DNA of 64,000 nucleotides. It comes from Streptomyces sp. NBC_01445. GTDB taxonomy: Bacteria; Actinomycetota; Actinomycetes; Streptomycetales; Streptomycetaceae. The DNA lies in the NCBI RefSeq assembly GCF_035918235.1, contig NZ_CP109485.1:6321001-6385000 (forward strand), given 5' to 3'. The notes below the pieces were generated by a model that was given only the letters and a program-made list of their open reading frames with translations, was not told where the DNA came from and searched no databases. The position numbers and the translations under genes were made by a program. This document shows positions 25,346-33,337 of this stretch, one piece after another. Positions within the stretch are counted from its first letter, which is position 1, and the number at the start of each line of letters is the position of its first letter.

Positions 25346-26119
25346 ATGTCGACGTTCATGACTGTCTTCGCCAGCCTGGTCGAGCACATCGCCGACCTGC
25401 TCGACCCGCTCTTCCACGCCTCGGCGACCGCAGCGGCGATCGTCCTCTTCACCGCGTTCGTACGCCTCCTCGTGCACCCCCTGTCCCGGGCCTCGGCCCG
25501 CGGGCAGCGCCAGCGCGCCAAGCTCCAGCCGCGCATCGCCGAGCTGCGCAAGAAGCACAAGAAGAACCCCGAGAAGCTCCAGAAGGCGATCATGGAGCTG
25601 CACAAGGAGGAGAAGGTCTCGCCGCTGTCCGGCTGCCTGCCGAGCCTCTTCCAGCTGCCTGCCTTCTTCCTGCTCTACCACCTGTTCTCGAACGGCAGCA
25701 TCGGCGGCGAGCCCAACGCCCTGCTCGGCCACACCCTCGGCGCCGCGCCGCTCGGCGGGCGCTTCAAGGACGCGCTCGCGGACGGCGGGCTCTTCGGCGC
25801 GCAAGGCGTCGTCTATCTGGTCCTGTTCGCGATCGTCGCGGCGGTGGCGAGCTTCAACTACGGCCGTACGAAGCGTCAGATGGCGGCCCAGCCGATGCTG
25901 CCGGCCGCCGCGGACGGGCCGCAGGCGCCGGGCGCGGGCGCGATGGCCTCGATGACGAAGATCATGCCGCTGATGTCGTTCATGACGCTGTTCACGGTGG
26001 GCTTCGTGCCGCTCGCGGCCGCCCTGTACGTGGTCACGAGCACGACGTGGAGCGCCGTCGAGCGGGCCGTCCTGTACCGCGACATGCCCTCTGCCGCGGC
26101 GCTTGCTACTGCCGCGTAA
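25346..26119 (+). CDS. YidC/Oxa1-family membrane insertase (second paralogue)
   Basis: A 257-residue short YidC without the large periplasmic domain of the Gram-negative type. Visible are IVLFTAFVRLLVHPLSRASARGQRQRAKLQPRI with the conserved Arg of the hydrophilic groove, the coiled cytoplasmic loop KKHKKNPEKLQKAIMELHKEEKVSPLSGCLPSLFQLPAFFLLY, and later helices with MPLMSFMTLFTVGFVPLAAALYVVTS. It would insert membrane proteins alone or with Sec. It differs from the housekeeping oriC-linked copy by its DUF6412 neighbour. Confidence 0.9.
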   Translation: MSTFMTVFASLVEHIADLLDPLFHASATAAAIVLFTAFVRLLVHPLSRASARGQRQRAKLQPRIAELRKKHKKNPEKLQKAIMELHKEEKVSPLSGCLPSLFQLPAFFLLYHLFSNGSIGGEPNALLGHTLGAAPLGGRFKDALADGGLFGAQGVVYLVLFAIVAAVASFNYGRTKRQMAAQPMLPAAADGPQAPGAGAMASMTKIMPLMSFMTLFTVGFVPLAAALYVVTSTTWSAVERAVLYRDMPSAAALATAA

Positions 26120-26234
26120 AGGTCCAGTCCGTGAACGAGGTATTGCGGACTGGACGAGGACCTTGGACGATCGACCAGTCCTCCGATGGCTGCACCCGTC
26201 GCGAGGTCCCTCCTCGATCAAGGGAGTCTCAACC

Positions 26235-27092
26235 ATGAAGCTGCTGCGAGTCGGTACCGCGGGGGCGGAGCGCCCGGCCCTGCTCGATGCCGAAGGTGTC
26301 CTGCGCGACCTGGGCGGAGTCGTCCCCGACATCGACGGGGAGCTGCTCGCCGACGACGCGGCGCTGGGGCGCGTACGGGCCGCCGCCGAGTCCGGCGAGC
26401 TGCCCGTGCTCGACGCGGACGGCCTGCGGGTCGGCCCGCCGGTCGCGCGGATCGGCAAGGTCGTGTGCATCGGCCTGAACTACCACGACCACGCCGCCGA
26501 GACCGGCGCCGAGCCGCCGTCGGAGCCCGTCGTCTTCTTCAAGGCGGCGGACACGGTCGTCGGCCCCGAAGACACCGTGCTCGTACCGCGCAAGTCCGTG
26601 AAGACGGACTGGGAGGTCGAGCTGGCGATCGTCATCGGGCGTACGGCGCGCTACCTGGAGTCGCACGAGGAGGCCCTCGCGCACGTCGCCGGTTTCGCGG
26701 TGTCGCACGACGTCTCCGAGCGCGAGTTCCAGATCGAGCGCGGCGGCACCTGGGACAAGGGCAAGAACTGCGAGACGTTCAACCCGCTGGGCCCCTGGCT
26801 CGTGACGGCGGACGAGGTCGCGGACCCGCAGGCACTCGGCCTGAAGCTGTGGGTGAACGGCGAGCTGAAGCAGGACGGCTCGACGGCCGACCAGATCTTC
26901 CCGGTCGCCGAGGTGGTCCGGTACGTCAGCCAGTTCATGACCCTGTACCCGGGCGACGTGATCAACACGGGGACGCCGGCGGGCGTGGCGATGGGGCAGC
27001 CCGAGCCGAAGCCGTATCTGCGGGCCGGGGATGTGGTGGAGCTGGAGATCGAGGGTCTGGGGCGCCAGCGCCAGGAACTCAAGGACGCGTAG
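26235..27092 (+). CDS. Fumarylacetoacetate hydrolase family protein
   Basis: A 285-residue FAH-superfamily enzyme (ureidoglycolate lyase, 2-keto-4-pentenoate hydratase or acylpyruvase type). The N-terminal 65 residues are the usual cap; the catalytic fold starts at KVVCIGLNYHDHA. Metal ligands are expected from DWEVELAIVIG and the later SHDVSEREFQ, with TGTPAGVAMGQ as the conserved C-terminal loop. The substrate cannot be fixed. It is followed by a strong bidirectional hairpin. The neighbour genes on the other strand (UPF0303, Gfo/Idh/MocA) suggest carbohydrate or organic acid metabolism. Confidence 0.9.
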   Translation: MKLLRVGTAGAERPALLDAEGVLRDLGGVVPDIDGELLADDAALGRVRAAAESGELPVLDADGLRVGPPVARIGKVVCIGLNYHDHAAETGAEPPSEPVVFFKAADTVVGPEDTVLVPRKSVKTDWEVELAIVIGRTARYLESHEEALAHVAGFAVSHDVSEREFQIERGGTWDKGKNCETFNPLGPWLVTADEVADPQALGLKLWVNGELKQDGSTADQIFPVAEVVRYVSQFMTLYPGDVINTGTPAGVAMGQPEPKPYLRAGDVVELEIEGLGRQRQELKDA

Positions 27093-27102
27093 CGCTCCAC
27101 GA

Positions 27103-27184
27103 GGGGGCGGGGGAACTGCGGGGGTCGTCGGCCGGTTGTCGGCCGCGGGCCCGCAGGGGCTGGTCGCGCAGTTCCCCGCGCCCC
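27103..27184. terminator. Bidirectional hairpin between convergent genes
   Basis: Arms GGGGGCGGGGGAACTGCG (27103-27120) and CGCAGTTCCCCGCGCCCC (27167-27184) pair almost perfectly around a GC-rich loop that itself contains GCCGG/CCGGC repeats. This is the GGGGAACTGCG type of repeat hairpin that is very common between convergent Streptomyces genes. It lies between the stops of the FAH and UPF0303 genes. Confidence 0.8.
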
Positions 27185-27200
27185 TTATGGGGGCGCCTGG

Positions 27201-27665
27201 TCAGCCCGTGATGAAGAGGTCCAGGGCCTTGACCACCAGTGCGTGGTCCTCCAGCTGGGGGAGGCCGGAGACCACCACCGCTCCGATGACTCCCGCGCCC
27301 TCGACGGCCAGCGGGAACGCGCCGCCGTGCGCCGCGTACGTGTCCGGGTCGAGCCTGGACGAGTCCTCGAACGTCGTGCCCTTGGCCCGGAAACGGGTTC
27401 CGACCAGCAGCGACGAGCAGGCGTAGCGCTCGACGACGCGGCGCTTGCGGGCGATCCACGCGTCGTTGTCCGGAGTCGAGCCCGGCAGCGCCGCGTGGAA
27501 GAGCTGCTGGCCGCCGCGCGTGATGTCGATCGCCACCGGCGCCTTGCGCTCCCTGGCCAGCTCGACGAGCAGCGAGCCCAGCTCCCAGGCGTCCTCGTGA
27601 GTGAACTTCGGCAGGACCAGACGGCGCTCCTGCTCCTCGATCTCCTCGGCCGTCGGCGCGCTCAC
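27201..27665 (-). CDS. UPF0303 / heme-degrading-domain family protein
   Basis: A 154-residue protein with LVLPKFTHEDAWELGSLLVELARERKAPVAIDI, the central WIARKRRVVERYACSSLLVG and the C-terminal HGGAFPLAVEGAGVIGAVVVSGLPQLEDHALVVKAL. This is the pattern of the GlcG/HbpS-like UPF0303 family, annotated as heme-degrading domain proteins. In carbohydrate operons these often accompany oxidoreductases. Its GTG start overlaps the stop of the Gfo/Idh/MocA gene by four bases, so the two are one transcription unit. Confidence 0.85.
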   Translation of the reverse strand: MSAPTAEEIEEQERRLVLPKFTHEDAWELGSLLVELARERKAPVAIDITRGGQQLFHAALPGSTPDNDAWIARKRRVVERYACSSLLVGTRFRAKGTTFEDSSRLDPDTYAAHGGAFPLAVEGAGVIGAVVVSGLPQLEDHALVVKALDLFITG

Positions 27666-28771
27666 AGCGTCACCGTCACACCGTCGCGGGCCGAGCGGCG
27701 GGCCGCCTCCAGGACGTCGAGCGCGGCCGCTGCCTGCTCGGCGGTGACCGGGTTCTCGCCGCTGCCGCGCAGGGCGGCGGCGACGGCCGCGTAGTACGCG
27801 GGGTAGGCGCCGGGGAGCGTCTCGACGGGGCGTCCGCCGCCGGTCAGCGGGGATTCACCGGAACCGATCCGGCCCCACATCGACTCGGGCTCCACACCCC
27901 AGGGCTCACCGACCGCCGGGATCGTGCCCTCGCGCAGCACCGCCTCCTGCGGGTCGAGGCCGTACTTCACATAGCCGGCCTGCGAGCCGAGTACGCGGAA
28001 GCGCGGGCCGAGCTGGGCCGCGGTCGCGGAGACGTACAGGTGGGAGCGGACGCCGTTCGCGTGCGTGATCGCGATGAACGTGTCGTCGTCGGCTGCCGCG
28101 CCCGCGCGCCGCACGTCGGACTCCGCGTAGACCGAGACGGCCGGGCCGAACAGGACCAGGGCCTGGTCGACGACGTGGCTGCCGAGATCGTAGAGGAGAC
28201 CTCCGATCTCTTCCGGGTCGCCGGACTCGCGCCAGCCGCCCTTGGGCTGCGGCCGCCAGCGCTCGAAGCGCGACTCGAAGCGCCAGACGTCGCCGAGCTC
28301 TCCGTCCGCGATCAGGTTCCGCAGCGTCAGGAAGTCGTTGTCCCAGCGGCGGTTCTGGAAGACCGAGAGCAGCAGGCCGCGCTCCTCGGCAAGCGCCGCC
28401 AGCTCGCGCGCCTCGGCCGCGGTGCCGGCGATCGGCTTGTCGACGACGACCGGGAGGCCCGCCTTGAGGGCGGCCGTCGCGATCGGTACGTGCGTCTTGT
28501 TCGGGGAGGCGATGACGATCAGGTCGAGCTCGTCGGCCAGGGGCCACAGCTCGTCGGGCGTGGCCACGAAGCGGATGCCGTCACCGAAGGAGGCGCGGGC
28601 CTGCGCCTGACGCTCCGGGTTCGAGGTGACGACCGTGTCGAGCACGAGGCCGTCGGTCGCGGCGATCAGCGGGGCGTGGAAGACGGAGCCCGCCAGGCCG
28701 TAGCCGACGAGACCGACGCGGAGGGGGGAGCCGGTGGCCCCAGCCGTACCTGATGTCATGCCTTCAGTCAT
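27662..28771 (-). CDS. Gfo/Idh/MocA-family oxidoreductase
   Basis: A 369-residue NAD(P)-dependent dehydrogenase probably acting on a sugar or inositol. The N-terminal Rossmann fold has RVGLVGYGLAGSVFHAPLI, and the family signature VVVDKPIAGTAAEARELAALAEERGLLLSVFQNRRWDNDFLTLR with the EKP-type Lys is present as DKP. The C-terminal domain contains the GGLLYDLGSHVVDQAL segment. The ATG at 28771 was used because the extension upstream runs antisense to the ROK gene. The gene is divergent from a ROK repressor with a palindromic operator between them. Confidence 0.92.
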   Translation of the reverse strand: MTEGMTSGTAGATGSPLRVGLVGYGLAGSVFHAPLIAATDGLVLDTVVTSNPERQAQARASFGDGIRFVATPDELWPLADELDLIVIASPNKTHVPIATAALKAGLPVVVDKPIAGTAAEARELAALAEERGLLLSVFQNRRWDNDFLTLRNLIADGELGDVWRFESRFERWRPQPKGGWRESGDPEEIGGLLYDLGSHVVDQALVLFGPAVSVYAESDVRRAGAAADDDTFIAITHANGVRSHLYVSATAAQLGPRFRVLGSQAGYVKYGLDPQEAVLREGTIPAVGEPWGVEPESMWGRIGSGESPLTGGGRPVETLPGAYPAYYAAVAAALRGSGENPVTAEQAAAALDVLEAARRSARDGVTVTL

Positions 28772-28783
28772 GCATCCACTTAA

Positions 28784-28796
28784 GCAACGGTGTTGC
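28784..28796. promoter_or_regulatory. Palindromic operator GCAAC-N3-GTTGC
   Basis: GCAACGGTGTTGC is a perfect 5+5 inverted repeat centred between the divergent starts at 28771 and 28827, flanked by TTAA and CCAAA. ROK repressors often bind such short palindromes upstream of their own and the adjacent sugar genes, so this is the likely binding site. This is inferred. Confidence 0.6.
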
Positions 28797-28826
28797 CAAA
28801 GTGCAAGCGGAAGGGACAATGGGGGA

Positions 28827-30104
28827 GTGAACAGGGCTAACTCCGGGGTCAATCTGGCGGTGCTGCGAGGCCATAACGCCGCACTCGTACTCGATCTGCT
28901 GCGCACGGCGGGCGACGAGGGCATCAGCAGGCTCGAACTGGCCGAGCGCACGGGCCTCACCCCGCAGGGCGTCAGCAAGATCACGGCGCGGCTCCGGGAA
29001 CAGGGCCTGGTGACGGACACCGGCCGCCGCGCCTCGACGGGCGGCAAGCCGCGCACCGTCCTGCGCCTCGTGCCGGACGCGGGGCACGCGGTCGGGCTGC
29101 ACCTGGACCGCGACGAACTGACGGCGGTCCTGGTCGACCTCGCGGGCACGGTCGTCGCCGAACGCCGCTCCCCGCTCGCCTTCGGCGCGGGCGGCGACGC
29201 GGTGGTGGAGGCGGCGGCGAGCGAGGTGGAGGCGCTGCTCGCGGACGCGGACGCGGACGGCGGGGATGCGGATACGGATGCGGGCGGCGGGGACGCGGAT
29301 GCGGGCCGCGGGGACGCGGATGCCGGAGAGCCGGACCGCCGCGGCGTACGGGAACCCGACGCACAGGACCCCGGCGCGCAGGACCTCGTACATCCAGAAC
29401 CCCCCACCTCCCGAGTGCTCGGCGTGGGCGTCGCGCTGCCCGGGCCCCTCGACCACTCCTCCGGCGTGCTGCACCGCGTCACCGGGTTCCCCGAGTGGGA
29501 CGGGTTCCCGCTGCGGGACGCGCTCGCGGAGCGGCTCGGGCTTCCCGTGGTCGTGGACAAGGACACCAACGCGGCCGCGCTCGGCCTCGCGCTCGCCGGG
29601 TCCGGCGACGCGTTCGCGTACCTCCACCTCGGTACGGGGCTCGGCGCCGGACTCGTCCTGGGTGGCGCGCCGTATCGCGGGCCGCACACGGGAGCGGGTG
29701 AATTCGGCCACCAGGTGATCCAGCTGGACGGTCCGCTCTGCAGCTGCGGCAACCGCGGCTGCATCGAGGCTCTCTGCCTCGCGGCGGTCGCCGCCGGATC
29801 CTTCGACGAGGCCGCGCGCGTGCTCGGCGAAGGCGCGGCGAACATGGTCGGCCTCCTCGACATCGACCTCGTCCTGCTCGGCGGGCGCACGGTCGCAGCC
29901 GCCGAGGAGCGCTTCGTCGAAGGGGTGCGGGCGGTGCTCGGCGAGCGGGCGCGGCGCGGCGGCACGGTCGAGGTCCCGGTCCTGCGCGCGCCCGGCGCCG
30001 CGACAGCGGTCGTCGAGGGCGCCGCCCAACTGGTCCTCGCACCCCTGTTCGGCCGGGCGCACGGTCACTTCCCGGCCAACCGGAATGACAGAAATCTGAG
30101 CTGA
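28827..30104 (+). CDS. ROK-family transcriptional repressor
   Basis: A 425-residue protein. An N-terminal winged helix (LDLLRTAGDEGISRLELAERTGLTPQGVSKITARLREQGLV) precedes the sugar-kinase-like ROK fold: GVALPGPLDHSSGVLHRVTGF, VVDKDTNAAALG, HLGTGLGAGLVLGGAPYRGPHTGAGEFGHQ and the zinc motif CSCGNRGCIEALC. It starts with GTG after GGGGGA. An acidic, repetitive insert rich in Asp, Ala and Gly occupies about residues 138-170 and is absent from typical family members. It probably represses the divergent oxidoreductase operon in response to a sugar. Confidence 0.9.
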   Translation: MNRANSGVNLAVLRGHNAALVLDLLRTAGDEGISRLELAERTGLTPQGVSKITARLREQGLVTDTGRRASTGGKPRTVLRLVPDAGHAVGLHLDRDELTAVLVDLAGTVVAERRSPLAFGAGGDAVVEAAASEVEALLADADADGGDADTDAGGGDADAGRGDADAGEPDRRGVREPDAQDPGAQDLVHPEPPTSRVLGVGVALPGPLDHSSGVLHRVTGFPEWDGFPLRDALAERLGLPVVVDKDTNAAALGLALAGSGDAFAYLHLGTGLGAGLVLGGAPYRGPHTGAGEFGHQVIQLDGPLCSCGNRGCIEALCLAAVAAGSFDEAARVLGEGAANMVGLLDIDLVLLGGRTVAAAEERFVEGVRAVLGERARRGGTVEVPVLRAPGAATAVVEGAAQLVLAPLFGRAHGHFPANRNDRNLS

Positions 30105-30225
30105 TCGAGCGGAATCGCTCGTGCATCGGGCCGTACGGGGCCCTGCTGGTCCGGCACGGGGCGCGTCGCGCGTGACACGGTCGCGGCGGCAGTACCCTTC
30201 CCGCCCGCGATCACAAAGGCTCCTC

Positions 30226-31245
30226 ATGCGACCGCGTATCCCGCTCGCCGTCACTGCCGTGGCCCTGACCTCCGTGGTGACCGGCGGCCCCGCCCTCGCG
30301 GCCGACCCGGTCCCGGCCGGGTCCGCCCCGCTCGAGCCCACCTGTGTCACCCAGTACCCCGCCGACTTCCCGATCAGCACCCGGATCCGCGGCGGCCCCA
30401 CGACGTACCACCCCGGCGGCGGCTTCCGCACCTGGTCCCTCGACCTCACGAACAAGACCGATGCCGAGTGCGCCCGCATCCACCCCGTCCTCGTACTCAT
30501 CGACAAGAAGCGGACGCTGGCGACGCGGCAGATCCAGCTGGAGTTCTCCGACGGCAAGCGCCACCACCCCGTGCACTTCGAGCGGACCGAGTGGGACGAG
30601 AACGTCGGCGTCTTCGACGACGGCTTCCCCGGCTTCCGGGTGGGCCCGGGCAAGACCGTCACCGTCCGGGCCCGGCTCACGTTCACCTCCGACGCCGAGC
30701 CGAACAGCGTCGTCGCCAACGCGGCCGTCGTGCAGCGCCGGGACGACGACGGCGACTGGGTGGGGGAGTCGGGCGACTACCGGTTCACGCTCACCGACGA
30801 CGAGGAGGGCGAGCGGTCCGGAAGGCGCCCCGGCGAGCAGCGCGACGAACCTGACACCGGGGATGACGGCGTGCTCGAGCCCGGCCGCGACAGCGGCACC
30901 GCGAGCGCCCGTGCCACCGACGGGACCGGTCCCACCCACGGCCCCACCCGCAGACCCACCACCGGCCCCACCCATGGACCCACCACCGGCCCCACGGCCG
31001 GCAGCGACCCAGGCGCCGGCACCAGCACCGATGGAGACACGGGCGCAGACGCAGACGCAGACGCAGACACGGGCGCGGACGCAGGTATCGGGGCCGACCC
31101 CGGCGACCTCTCCCTCACGCCCGACGAGCTCGCGCGGACCGGGCCGCGTTCCCTGCGCGGACTCGGCCTCGCGTCCGGCGCCCTGCTCATCGGCGGCGCG
31201 GCCCTCGTGGCGGGCTCCCGGCGGCTGCGCACCGACCGCCGGTGA
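30226..31245 (+). CDS. LAxTG cell-wall-anchored surface protein
   Basis: A 339-residue secreted protein. It has an N-terminal signal peptide (RIPLAVTAVALTSVVTGGPALA) and a folded domain to about residue 200 (YPADFPISTRIRGGPTTYHPGG... TWSLDLTNKTDAECARIHPVLVLIDKKRT). A long Thr/Gly/Pro and Asp/Ala/Gly repeat stalk follows, then a sorting signal LARTG, a hydrophobic helix and RRLRTDRR. LAxTG is the class E sortase motif, matching the enzyme encoded at 23.8 kb. Similar long-stalk proteins project a domain through the wall. A small perfect hairpin (30106-30121) precedes the promoter region. Confidence 0.85.
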   Translation: MRPRIPLAVTAVALTSVVTGGPALAADPVPAGSAPLEPTCVTQYPADFPISTRIRGGPTTYHPGGGFRTWSLDLTNKTDAECARIHPVLVLIDKKRTLATRQIQLEFSDGKRHHPVHFERTEWDENVGVFDDGFPGFRVGPGKTVTVRARLTFTSDAEPNSVVANAAVVQRRDDDGDWVGESGDYRFTLTDDEEGERSGRRPGEQRDEPDTGDDGVLEPGRDSGTASARATDGTGPTHGPTRRPTTGPTHGPTTGPTAGSDPGAGTSTDGDTGADADADADTGADAGIGADPGDLSLTPDELARTGPRSLRGLGLASGALLIGGAALVAGSRRLRTDRR

Positions 31246-31336
31246 GGGCGGATTCCGGCCACGCCGCCCGCCGCGCGCACCACACTCCCGGACCGCCCCC
31301 GACACCCCGTTAACAAATGTCTGCGAACATCCCTGG

Positions 31337-32095
31337 GTGGATTACCCGAACGACCAGGCACCTGGCGCACCCGTACGCGCCGGCATCCCCGAGCACGGCC
31401 GCATCCCGAAGTACTACGCGGTCAAGGCCCATGTCTCTGCCCTCCTCGACGAGCTGGGCGAGGGCGAGCCGCTGCCCACCGAACGGGACCTGGCCCTGCG
31501 GTTCGAGGTGGCGCGCGAGACCGTGCGCCAGGCGCTGCGCGAGCTGCTGCTCGAAGGGCGCCTGCGCCGCCAGGGCCGGGCGACGGTCGTGGCCGGGCCC
31601 AAGCTGGAGCAGCCGCTGTCGATGGCCAGCTACACCGAGGGCGTGCGCCGCCAGGGCCGCCGCCCGGGACGTACGCTCATCGGCCTCGACCGCTTCCCGT
31701 GCCCGCCCGCCCTCGCCGACGAGATCGAGGTCGAGCGGGGCGAGCCGGTGTGGCACATGGAGCGCGTGCTGCTCGCCGACGACGAGCGCGTCGGCCTGGA
31801 GAGCACCTACGTCGCCGTGGCGCGGATGCCGCGCCTGGACGTCGACTTCGACCCGGACTCGTCCTTCTACTCGTATGTGCACGAGCGGCTCGGGATCGAG
31901 TTCGGGTCCGCCGACGAGCGCATCGAGACCGTGCTGGCCACCCCGCGCGAGGCCCTCCTGATCGGCACGCCGCCCGCGCTGCCGATGCTTCTCATTCACC
32001 GGGTGTCGTCCGACACGAGCGGCCGGCCCACGGAAAGGGTGCGGACGCTTTACCGGGGGGACCGGTTCTCGTTCACCACGCGTTTGGGCAACTGA
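31337..32095 (+). CDS. GntR/HutC-family regulator (UTRA domain)
   Basis: A 252-residue regulator from the GTG at 31337. The winged helix-turn-helix lies at about 25-90 (VSALLDELGEGEPLPTERDLALRFEVARETVRQALRELLLEGRLRRQGRATVV) and the UTRA ligand domain after it (RFPCPPALADEIEVERGEPVWHMERVLLADDERVGLESTYV... RTLYRGDRFSF). It lies directly before an ABC importer of the 2-aminoethylphosphonate type and probably controls it. A promoter and a GGTCTAG palindrome lie in the intergenic gap. Confidence 0.9.
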   Translation: MDYPNDQAPGAPVRAGIPEHGRIPKYYAVKAHVSALLDELGEGEPLPTERDLALRFEVARETVRQALRELLLEGRLRRQGRATVVAGPKLEQPLSMASYTEGVRRQGRRPGRTLIGLDRFPCPPALADEIEVERGEPVWHMERVLLADDERVGLESTYVAVARMPRLDVDFDPDSSFYSYVHERLGIEFGSADERIETVLATPREALLIGTPPALPMLLIHRVSSDTSGRPTERVRTLYRGDRFSFTTRLGN

Positions 32096-32112
32096 TCGCC
32101 GAGGGGCGGTAG

Positions 32113-32153
32113 TTGACTCACGATGATAACGAGAATGTAACGGGTCTAGGCCA
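32113..32153 (+). promoter_or_regulatory. Promoter with GGTCTAG-type GntR/DasR-like box
   Basis: TTGACT at 32113 and a GATAAC/TGTAAC region about 17 bases on look like a promoter. It is followed by GGGTCTAGGCCA (32142-32153), which matches the TGGTCTAGACCA core of HutC/DasR-type operators at 10 of 12 positions. It could be bound by the adjacent GntR protein or by DasR. Confidence 0.5.
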
Positions 32154-32281
32154 ACCTTGGGTGGCCGTTCACCGTCCCGTTGCCGTGCGGACCGGCACGG
32201 GTCATCCGCCCCAAGGAGCGTGGCCGCCGTGAGAGAGAAGACCGACCCCATACCCGCCGTGCGCTTTGGAGCTGAGAGCTG

Positions 32282-33337
32282 ATGGCCAGCGGCATCCGCT
32301 TCGACAAGGTGTCCGTCGCCTACGGCGCGAACACCGTCCTCCACTCCCTCGACCTGACGGTCGAGCCCGGCGAGGTCATGGCGCTGCTCGGCCCGTCGGG
32401 CTCCGGCAAGACGACGGCCCTGCGCGCCGTCGCCGGATTCGTGCGGCCCGCGTCGGGCCGCGTCCTGATCGGCGACCGCGACGTCACGGACCTGCCGCCC
32501 CACCGGCGCGGCATCGGCATGGTCGTCCAGCAGTACGCCCTGTTCCCGCACCTGCGCGTGGAGGACAACGTCGCCTTCGGCCTGAAGGCCCAGAAGGTCG
32601 CCAAGGCCGAGATCCCCGCCCGGGTCACCGAGGCCCTCGAGATGACCGGCATGGCGTCCTACGCGAAGCGCTACCCGCGCGAGCTGTCCGGCGGGCAGCA
32701 GCAGCGGGTGGCCATCGCACGGGCCCTCGCCATCCGGCCCGGGGTGCTCCTGCTCGACGAGCCACTGTCCGCGCTCGACGCGCAGCTGCGCTCCGGCATG
32801 CTGGCCGAACTGGCCCGCCTGCACCGCGAACTGCCCGACGTGTCGATCCTCTACGTCACCCACGACCAGGTCGAGGCACTCACCCTCGCCGACCGGATCG
32901 CGGTCATGGACAAGGCGCGGCTCCAGGACTGCGGGACCCCGCAGGAGCTGTACCGCAGGCCCCGCACCGAGTTCACCGCGTCCTTCGTGGGCAACGCCAA
33001 CCTCCTTCCCGTACAGGTGGGTTCGGGGTCGGTGTCCTTCGCCGGCGCCCAGCTGAAGGTGCCCACCGGCGACGTCGCCTCCGGGGTGTCCGCCACCCTG
33101 TGCGTGCGCCCCCACCTCGTCGGACTCGGCGACGGGCCCAACGCCCTCACCGGCTCCGTGTCCGAGGTCCAGTGGCGCGGCTCCACCCACCGCCTGTACG
33201 TCGACGTGGGCGGGCACCGGCTCAAGGCCGACCTGCGCGAACTGCGCACCCCGCCCGCGCTCGGCGACGAGGTCACCGTGCACTTCGCACCCGAGGACGC
33301 GGTGCTGCTCTCGGCCGGGGTGAGCAAGGATGGCTAG
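32282..33337 (+). CDS. ABC transporter ATP-binding protein (2-aminoethylphosphonate type)
   Basis: A 351-residue ABC ATPase of the PotA/FbpC/PhnT group. Walker A is LLGPSGSGKTT, Q-loop VVQQYALFPHL, signature LSGGQQQRVAIARAL, Walker B VLLLDEPLSALD, and the H-loop THD. The C-terminal 110 residues are a TOBE regulatory domain. It energises uptake by the two downstream permeases. The stop overlaps the first permease start by eight bases. Assignment to aminoethylphosphonate rests on the whole operon and the binding protein; spermidine or iron are alternatives. Confidence 0.88.
   Translation: MASGIRFDKVSVAYGANTVLHSLDLTVEPGEVMALLGPSGSGKTTALRAVAGFVRPASGRVLIGDRDVTDLPPHRRGIGMVVQQYALFPHLRVEDNVAFGLKAQKVAKAEIPARVTEALEMTGMASYAKRYPRELSGGQQQRVAIARALAIRPGVLLLDEPLSALDAQLRSGMLAELARLHRELPDVSILYVTHDQVEALTLADRIAVMDKARLQDCGTPQELYRRPRTEFTASFVGNANLLPVQVGSGSVSFAGAQLKVPTGDVASGVSATLCVRPHLVGLGDGPNALTGSVSEVQWRGSTHRLYVDVGGHRLKADLRELRTPPALGDEVTVHFAPEDAVLLSAGVSKDG

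Noticed and set aside
28772..29965. Upstream extension of the Gfo/Idh/MocA reading frame
   Set aside because: It runs antisense through the ROK gene and is Ser/Pro-rich low-complexity sequence; the Rossmann fold starts at the ATG at 28771.
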